Assembly (NCBI GenBank): GCA_020436955.1
Contig: JAGQWW010000053.1
Span: 1-11,169, forward strand
Origin: Saprospiraceae bacterium
GTDB taxonomy: Bacteria; Bacteroidota; Bacteroidia; Chitinophagales; Saprospiraceae
Direction of reading: 5' to 3'
DNA: 11,169 nt
Each line of letters opens with the position of its first letter. Within the stretch, counting starts at the first letter, position 1. A program made the translations under genes and the position numbers. Below, piece by piece: positions 7,401-11,169 of the stretch. The notes beneath the pieces were generated by a model. It ran no database searches. It was not told the DNA's origin and saw only the letters and a list, made by a program, of their open reading frames with translations.

Positions 7401-8612
7401 GTGATTGAAATGGTCTTTAAAATTATAAATCTCTTCCCAGCTTTCACCTTGGTCTTGTGAAAGGTAGACCACCCCTTTTGTGTTAATCATCAGCACATCA
7501 GTTTCATTTATTACACTGATGCTTCTAGGGATTAGTGAAATACTGGATTCTATTACTGAAATTGAATTACCTGCATCATTGGATTTATATAATTCTTCTC
7601 CTGTCAGGAATAACCAGATACTATCTGTAAAAAATCCAATATCCTCGAAAAGGCCTGTGAAAGGATATTCCACAAATTCATCTAGCTGAAATGCATTTAT
7701 ACCCCTGTATGCGTAACCATATTCCTTGTGCAACCAGATGGTACCATCCTTGCAAAGATTAATAGGGTAAAAGGAAACATTAGGTCCTTCATCAATTTCC
7801 CAGGTTCGACCTTTGTCAAAGGTCTTAATGATTTTACGCGCATAGTTATATGAAATGCCTCCGATGGGACTATTGGGTAGAAAATGAAAGCTGAATCGAC
7901 CAGGATTATTAGGTAAGGTGTCAAGAATTTTTTGTTCCCAATCCCAGGTGTACCCACCGTCTATGGTCCTATATAGGTTGAGAGAATCATCCACCAAAAT
8001 GCCTTCCTGGTCATTGAAAAATTGCAGGCTTTGTGGGGCAACTTGCATAAATTGAAAACGGGGATTTGATTCAGGAATCTGATTTTCAATTTTATAAACT
8101 TCCCCTGTTTTAGTTATAAAAAAGCCATTTCCATTTGTATGAAATTTCAAGTCCTGGATGTTAGTCCCATAATTATATTTTTTAATGGTTTCAAAATGGT
8201 CATCGGAAAAAACAATATTATACCCATCGATATAATAAAGCCCCCCAATACCATCATAGTAGGTCTCTTTATACTTTGCATGATTGTTTTGACTCCACGA
8301 ATTTCCTCCGTCATTGGTCCAAAAAAAACCTTCTGTTGACAGTATGAAACCAGTATCTCTATGTATAAAATTTAGTTTTCCATATACTGGCTCATTGGAT
8401 AAATCTGATAGAAGTGTCCAGTTTTCCCCTCCATCATGAGTAGAATAAATTTCGCCATTGGTGAAAAATCGCCAGCCGGTATCTCTTGAGATAAAACAAA
8501 CTTCCGCATGGAATTTTTGAATCTTATCATTGATAGGATAATGGCACTGACCAAAAAGGCTTTGGCTGGTTAACAGGAGTATTAAACCTAAAAAGGGTTT
8601 TAGCTTTTTCAT
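4482..8612 (-). CDS. Large secreted BNR/Ycf48-like beta-propeller protein with GCDS modules and T9SS type A sorting domain
   Basis: A 1376-residue exported protein of unknown function, probably surface-attached or released. A signal peptide covers about residues 1-21 (MKKLKPF, hydrophobic core, FG before Q22). Propeller A (about 25-600) carries Asp-box-like blades such as STHDGGENW (57-65), TNDGGNSW (99-106), TIDGGYTW (216-223), TLDGGYTW (430-437) and SDDKGDTW (470-477). An Fn3-like domain (about 602-700) and two modules ending in GCDS (near 733 and 784) follow. The same order then repeats: propeller B (about 805-1085; THNGGKTW, TFDGGHSW, TSDGGQNW, TTDGGDNW), an Fn3-like domain (about 1088-1186) and two GCDS modules (near 1222 and 1271). 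Residues about 1292-1376 form a T9SS tail, with LKVFPNPTSG and LADGIYYLKI, expected to be cleaved on export. Such propellers occur in Ycf48, sialidases and sortilins; no catalytic site is evident, so binding or adhesion is inferred. It is probably cotranscribed with the gene ending at 8648. Confidence 0.93.
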   Translation of the reverse strand: MKKLKPFLGLILLLTSQSLFGQCHYPINDKIQKFHAEVCFISRDTGWRFFTNGEIYSTHDGGENWTLLSDLSNEPVYGKLNFIHRDTGFILSTEGFFWTNDGGNSWSQNNHAKYKETYYDGIGGLYYIDGYNIVFSDDHFETIKKYNYGTNIQDLKFHTNGNGFFITKTGEVYKIENQIPESNPRFQFMQVAPQSLQFFNDQEGILVDDSLNLYRTIDGGYTWDWEQKILDTLPNNPGRFSFHFLPNSPIGGISYNYARKIIKTFDKGRTWEIDEGPNVSFYPINLCKDGTIWLHKEYGYAYRGINAFQLDEFVEYPFTGLFEDIGFFTDSIWLFLTGEELYKSNDAGNSISVIESSISLIPRSISVINETDVLMINTKGVVYLSQDQGESWEEIYNFKDHFNHRFDSGFKFIDESTGYIVLNEELLIRTLDGGYTWEALTGLPGHVSPLYATYGKDKIAAIGDNKLFISDDKGDTWEPHPLEWPHSSVRMVWKSDTTLLVSYNYRGFFEYNRYTRDSSHVIKYENSFNWNSILLVQNSLFFVGNGGRNLLYAPGNHTTPILIPYPEEADYVISNLIESPFGDILIPGWRGYLGKVNLDPPICNLELQNYLQDSILNPDQPLKWDNPETCYQNSIISIGNYQDQYNLIKDSIIGITNEFGNFHSLNDQADLYFKIGVVSLHDTIYCLEKHLINTDCTIEIPLDLSYCQTGGVYFRGVLYYRGTHDITIENPSGCDSLFLLTVREISPQYGFNIFNICEGESIRVGQDTFNTSQGINTTIHSEIGCDSIKQDLMVILDPSNQNYFDAYITPGLGSLYSLTFLHDTLGWATTRGFEDLHFTHNGGKTWTQINSFPDKDIIKINFISPTIGWILFQDNQLGKTFDGGHSWEFSQLTTSSNANNIEFVTPQVGYIVCNAGIILKTIDSGDSWSEIQTDESKDLTGLWFFDESLGFIYGKSGSLQLTSDGGQNWERQFPYLNDILGVSFFNKDTGFLIVSSTLFSTTDGGDNWEIVPNINVFNNKFVTTLSNQEVILYNDQSILVSEDLGRTWKEIILPNRVRSKGPFSDNKSNVWFKLDNGYLLHYKPKSLLCVNEIIAPEDTSHLISVNQTFSWLPVKPCVEGFNIQLGKDNSLDNLVTTRDIGYQTQFTHNNFLPFDTDINLSIFPYIEDNQNNTCPPLTFHTCPFIGDSVKVEICYGESFEFRGNTYTDDTQVFWGWSLPNGCDSFIVLDLKVRNPDFTSIDTTVSPGDVFQGITLQQDTSYQQLYTNQFGCDSLVTYTIHVDRSSVKNNLLLPGLKVFPNPTSGKLLFQIPGSDPGAIELLISNQLGQNIQLFSIDKLMDNRFEITFPQSLADGIYYLKIRTDRGFYMEKATLYRN
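4485..4739 (-). other. T9SS type A C-terminal sorting domain of the 1376-residue protein
   Basis: The last 85 or so residues form a short Ig-like beta domain of the Por_Secre_tail/TIGR04183 kind. It has VFPNPTSG near its start, ISNQLGQNI in the middle and DGIYYLKI near the end. In this family the domain directs cargo from the periplasm through the T9SS and is then removed or swapped for a surface anchor. Confidence 0.9.
4770..6200 (-). repeat. Module set B: propeller, Fn3-like domain, two GCDS modules (residues about 805-1281)
   Basis: Second occurrence within one protein of the order propeller, Fn3-like, GCDS, GCDS. Correspondence with set A is visible in the Fn3-like part: QTFSWLPVKPC aligns with QPLKWDNPETC, FNIQLG with ISIGN, and TDINLSI with ADLYFKI. 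Both GCDS modules follow at similar distances. The copies are strongly diverged, so this is a protein-level duplication and not a DNA repeat. This propeller is about half the length of that in set A. Confidence 0.7.
6228..8540 (-). repeat. Module set A: long propeller region, Fn3-like domain, two GCDS modules (residues about 25-795)
   Basis: First occurrence of the repeated architecture. The propeller region spans about 575 residues, enough for two propellers or one large one, with Asp-box-like motifs spaced irregularly. The closing modules contain PSGCDSLFLLTV and EIGCDSIKQDL, the GCDS pattern common in Saprospiraceae surface proteins. Confidence 0.7.
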
Positions 8613-8647
8613 GGGCTTGGTATTAGATCATTTTGGTTTTCAAATCA

Positions 8648-10840
8648 TTATTGAAAGATGATTCTTCCACTACTAACCCGATTGTTTTGATCGTCATGTA
8701 AAGAGAAAAAATATAATCCGGCAGGAAGATTTTTTCGCTCTAATTGGATGTTTTTTTCAAAGCCATTCTTTTTAAATACAGTTTTCCCATTTGTGTCATA
8801 GACGCACAAAGAAAGATTTTCAATATTATTTCCTTGGATAGAGAATTGTATATTATCAGTAGCTGGATTGGGATATACCCTCATGGAAATTTCATCTGAA
8901 ATGAAATCAGTATTTGTGAAAATGATAACAGATGATCCAATAGTTTGAAGGGTAGTATTGGTAATAATTGGGTCGTTAAAGTCAAAATAAATGCTTGCCC
9001 GGTTTTTTACTTTGCTAAAATTAGCAAGATTGTTTTTAGGCTTTATTTTGTATTGGATGAACCCATGAGAGGCAGCTTCATTTACTGTGCTGTCAGGGAG
9101 CAAAATGTCATCGAAAGTAACTTTGATAATCCCCTTATCCAATAGTTTTATTTCACATGGATGACTGCTTGCGCCAGTTTGTAAAGTTGCCGGATCCAAG
9201 TTTGTATCTAAGGTGTCAAGGATTACGACTTTAAAGGCCGTATCCGTACCTGTATTTTGAAATCTAACCAGATATTCCAATGCAACTCCAGGCTTTACTA
9301 TCTTTTCATTTCCAAAGCCTCCTGGAAAAACAGTTTTATCATTGGGGTCATAGGCGCCTCTATTTTCTCTGCAGTCGATATCTATCCAAAGTTCATCATC
9401 TCCTAAAGGGAATTGTGAAATGAATCCCTTTGAGAACTCTCCTGATAAGTTTCTTCCACAACCTTCAATACCTGTAGTTGCTAATAAATTACTGCCAGTA
9501 AGGAGATTGTCCAATATTTGCATGGTAATGGAAACTCCATCAGCCTGGAAAGAAAAATTCTCCTCTTCCCCGATATTTAATTGAATAATACTTTGAGGCG
9601 ATAGTTCTCCATCTTCATAAATCGTAACAAAGGCAGGTTCATCCATGTCCTTATTGCCAATATTTTTTACTGAGAAGGATGCTTGTCCATCCACGCAATC
9701 TTTATTTATTTTCAAATTTGGTTTTTCATCTCCGCCAGTACAAGGGCTGTTTGGATAAATGGTTGCAGTAGTACAATGAGTTTGGCCGAGGACCGTGCTA
9801 TCACAATCGACCAAGACTTCAATTGAAAACTGATTGCAGTCGCCGGGAGCTACATCTCCCAGATAAAATGTGTAGCTATTGCCATTCTGATTTCCAAAAG
9901 GAATGGAAGAAGATAAATAGGTTAGGTAAGGATCAAGGTCAATCACCACATAAGATTGGTTTGCAACCGCACTGCCATGGTTACAGAAATCAACGTAATA
10001 AGTACTTGGAAAACATCTTCGAAGGAAGGATGTACTTAAATTAACTTCCATTGCAGGGCATATCTCATTTGATTCAGCCCCTAAATTTATATCCAAAACA
10101 TCGCCGGTTTCTATTTCTATTCCGGAAAGATTTTGGTTGCAAGCATCCCAAATATCAGATTTGGGAATCAAAGAAATATCATAGGTGCCTTCTGGGACAA
10201 AAACGAAGTATTCTCCATCAGAATTTGTAGTGGTGAAATAAGAATCTGTACCATTGTTAAAAGATATGTACCAATTTTTTAAACTAGGCTCAGATACCTG
10301 ATAATCACAATCTGCATTTTCATCTATGAATACTGTTCCTTTAAAAATGCCATTTTTTTGATTGCAACTGAGAAGTCCACCGACATATCGGTTATCATCA
10401 TCATTTACTTCAAATGGTGTGACAGATCCGGTTATGCAAAAGTCCCCAGGCTGTGCTGATTTTAATTTTGATTTAATCCTGTAAATTTCACTTCCATCAG
10501 GAATTGTTTCGCCATTCAGGACACTCCCGGGCTGGATCCAAAGAAAGGTTATGAACCCAGGTTGGTAAAAATAGAAATTGTCAGATCCAATACCTGGTAA
10601 AATTCCACTACTCATTATATCATCAATCTCAAAAACTGATGTATCGTATTCAAGGGTCCATTGCATTCCGGTAATCTTATTAAATCCAGTTACAGAAACG
10701 GATGTAACGGCCACCTCTTCTACATTATCATAATAAGTTTCTGAATTGACGTTGACTTGTGCATTAGCAATCCCGAAAAGGCAACTTGCAAAGGAGAAAA
10801 TGAATACTTTTTTGAAAATAAGGGAAGTAAAAAACTTCAT
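8648..10840 (-). CDS. Secreted cohesin-like/SdrD-B-like/DUF11-like multidomain protein with T9SS type A sorting domain
   Basis: A 730-residue exported protein, probably a surface or matrix component. The signal peptide is about residues 1-27 (Lys-containing start, hydrophobic core, IANA before Q28). Residues about 28-150 resemble a cohesin-like domain (VSVTGFNKITGMQWTLEYD and the following SVFEIDDI). An SdrD-B/carboxypeptidase-regulatory-like domain follows at about 165-227, with a DENADCD loop and NSDGEYFVFVPEGTYDISL. Cys-rich DUF11/CARDB-like beta domains cover about 262-470. A DUF7619-like domain at about 496-635 begins YDPNDKTVFPGG and includes LVRFQNTGTDTAF and ASIYFDFNDPIITN. The T9SS tail is at about 650-730 (VYPNPATDNIQ, LPAGLYFFSL). 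There is no enzyme motif, so a binding or structural role is inferred. It is first in a likely operon with the propeller gene 35 bases downstream. The start is the ATG at 10840, directly before the signal peptide. Confidence 0.92.
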   Translation of the reverse strand: MKFFTSLIFKKVFIFSFASCLFGIANAQVNVNSETYYDNVEEVAVTSVSVTGFNKITGMQWTLEYDTSVFEIDDIMSSGILPGIGSDNFYFYQPGFITFLWIQPGSVLNGETIPDGSEIYRIKSKLKSAQPGDFCITGSVTPFEVNDDDNRYVGGLLSCNQKNGIFKGTVFIDENADCDYQVSEPSLKNWYISFNNGTDSYFTTTNSDGEYFVFVPEGTYDISLIPKSDIWDACNQNLSGIEIETGDVLDINLGAESNEICPAMEVNLSTSFLRRCFPSTYYVDFCNHGSAVANQSYVVIDLDPYLTYLSSSIPFGNQNGNSYTFYLGDVAPGDCNQFSIEVLVDCDSTVLGQTHCTTATIYPNSPCTGGDEKPNLKINKDCVDGQASFSVKNIGNKDMDEPAFVTIYEDGELSPQSIIQLNIGEEENFSFQADGVSITMQILDNLLTGSNLLATTGIEGCGRNLSGEFSKGFISQFPLGDDELWIDIDCRENRGAYDPNDKTVFPGGFGNEKIVKPGVALEYLVRFQNTGTDTAFKVVILDTLDTNLDPATLQTGASSHPCEIKLLDKGIIKVTFDDILLPDSTVNEAASHGFIQYKIKPKNNLANFSKVKNRASIYFDFNDPIITNTTLQTIGSSVIIFTNTDFISDEISMRVYPNPATDNIQFSIQGNNIENLSLCVYDTNGKTVFKKNGFEKNIQLERKNLPAGLYFFSLHDDQNNRVSSGRIIFQ
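8651..8893 (-). other. T9SS type A C-terminal sorting domain of the 730-residue protein
   Basis: Residues about 650-730 show MRVYPNPATDN at the start, VYDTNGKTVFKK in the middle and LPAGLYFFSL near the end, the standard three-part signature of type A sorting domains. Having this tail on both adjacent genes indicates that the products use the same export route. Confidence 0.9.
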
Positions 10841-11053
10841 GGGTCTTAGGATTTTAGTTTAACAATTAGCTTGGAGTCGAAGGAAATGGAGCACCTTGAC
10901 TTGTAACGATTATAAAAATACAAAAAGAAAACTAGCCGGAAAGGGACAAAATAGGCATGCTGTTGACGAGAATTAGCCGGATATTATGTATTTCTTTCTG
11001 ATTGTCAGCGTGTTGTGTGTTTTTTTGAGGGTATAATGTTGAATTTTTTTTAA
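10841..11053. promoter_or_regulatory. Upstream region of the secreted-protein operon, with two TAGCCGGA motifs
   Basis: Together with the hairpin beyond it, this is part of a 329-base gene-free stretch at the right end. It should hold the minus-strand promoter for the 730-residue gene. I found no full match to the Bacteroidota -33/-7 pattern; the nearest is TATTTTG (minus strand, around 10946-10953). TAGCCGGA occurs directly repeated at 10933-10940 and 10974-10981, 41 bases apart, the second extending to TAGCCGGATAT. These could be binding sites for a regulator. No ORF of convincing quality is present. Confidence 0.35.
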
Positions 11054-11103
11054 ATAAATAGATATGACCCAGGGGGAGTATTACCTGGGTCATATCTATT
11101 TAT
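11054..11103. terminator. Perfect 20-bp hairpin, probable intrinsic terminator
   Basis: The arms 11054-11073 (core GATATGACCCAGG) and 11084-11103 (core CCTGGGTCATATC) are exact reverse complements around a 10-base loop. A+T-rich flanks on both sides would let it work in either direction. No gene inside the window ends at it on the plus strand. It most likely terminates a minus-strand gene to the right; in one minus-strand frame the edge bases end at a TAG at 11132-11130, 27 bases before the stem. Confidence 0.6.
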
Positions 11104-11169
11104 ATTCTAAATACTTATAAAAGAGGGTGCTATGGCCTGATTTTCAAGCCCCTAACCGGAATAGGCTTT
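11104..11169. other. Right edge, possible 3' end of a minus-strand gene
   Basis: All three minus-strand frames contain a stop in these 66 bases. One reads KPIPVRGLKIRP before a TAG at 11132-11130 and could be the last codons of a gene outside the window, placed correctly for the hairpin to be its terminator. Twelve codons are too few to identify anything. Confidence 0.2.

Noticed and set aside
7697..7957. 86-codon minus-strand frame overlapping the propeller gene, and similar frames at 909-1112, 3359-3792, 8372-8554 and 9823-10044
   Set aside because: They lie inside clearly coding genes in other frames, have no recognisable domains and no independent start signals.
4485..8540. DNA-level tandem repeats in the propeller gene
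   Set aside because: The repeated DGG-x-x-W motifs are conserved as protein; their codons and spacers differ too much to be a nucleotide repeat or CRISPR array.
4482..8612. Sialidase activity suggested by Asp-box-like motifs
   Set aside because: The motifs are structural and shared with Ycf48 and sortilin-type propellers; I could not see the arginine triad or other catalytic residues of sialidases.
8520..8612. Lipoprotein signal for the 1376-residue protein because of a Cys at residue 23
   Set aside because: The residues before the Cys (LFGQ) do not form a lipobox; cleavage by signal peptidase I before Q22 is more likely.
10311..10340. Dockerin-like calcium loop (DENADCD) in the 730-residue protein
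   Set aside because: The surrounding residues (GTVFIDENADCD and NSDGEYFVFVPEGTY) fit an SdrD-B-like domain, and the paired second dockerin loop is absent.
11032..11037. TATAAT on the plus strand as a promoter for a rightward gene
   Set aside because: There is no suitable -35/-33 element, no open frame downstream, and a strong hairpin follows immediately.

Overview
The window looks like a chromosomal segment from a Bacteroidota bacterium, most likely of the Saprospiria (Lewinella/Haliscomenobacter-like). The main evidence is two secreted proteins ending in type IX secretion system (T9SS) type A sorting domains. Their modules (GCDS repeats, a cohesin-like domain, SdrD-B-like and DUF11-like domains) are common in Saprospiraceae. 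Start codons lack strong Shine-Dalgarno sequences, which also fits the phylum. No RNA gene, transposase, phage gene or CRISPR array was seen.

Left block, 1-4400: compact metabolic genes. The window opens inside glgB (glycogen branching enzyme, 5' end missing). glgB converges on a stand-alone histidinol-phosphatase of the HisB N-terminal type, with one base between the stop codons. A divergent intergenic region (2095-2291) separates that gene from an atypical pyruvate kinase family protein, which has an extra N-terminal domain and no C-terminal regulatory domain. The pyruvate kinase gene in turn abuts a convergent DinB-like metalloprotein gene with no base between them. The genes share no obvious single pathway, although glgB and pyruvate kinase both belong to central carbon metabolism.

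Right block, 4438-10984: a probable two-gene minus-strand operon for cell-surface or secreted proteins. The upstream gene (8648-10840) encodes a 730-residue protein with a signal peptide, cohesin-like, SdrD-B-like and DUF11/DUF7619-like domains and a T9SS tail. After 35 bases comes a 1376-residue protein (4482-8612) made of two rounds of the same architecture (BNR/Ycf48-like beta-propeller, Fn3-like domain, two GCDS modules) and a T9SS tail. The operon ends in a perfect 16-bp hairpin. An 11-bp sequence from that hairpin recurs upstream of the operon, so the cassette is bracketed by a short direct repeat.

The right end (10841-11169) has no complete gene. It holds two TAGCCGGA motifs and a perfect 20-bp hairpin, probably the terminator of a gene lying mostly outside the window.

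The points most worth a second look are the duplicated architecture of the 1376-residue protein, the sharp G+C break inside glgB near position 720, the HisB-type phosphatase with neither its zinc ligands nor its usual dehydratase partner, and the rearranged pyruvate kinase.
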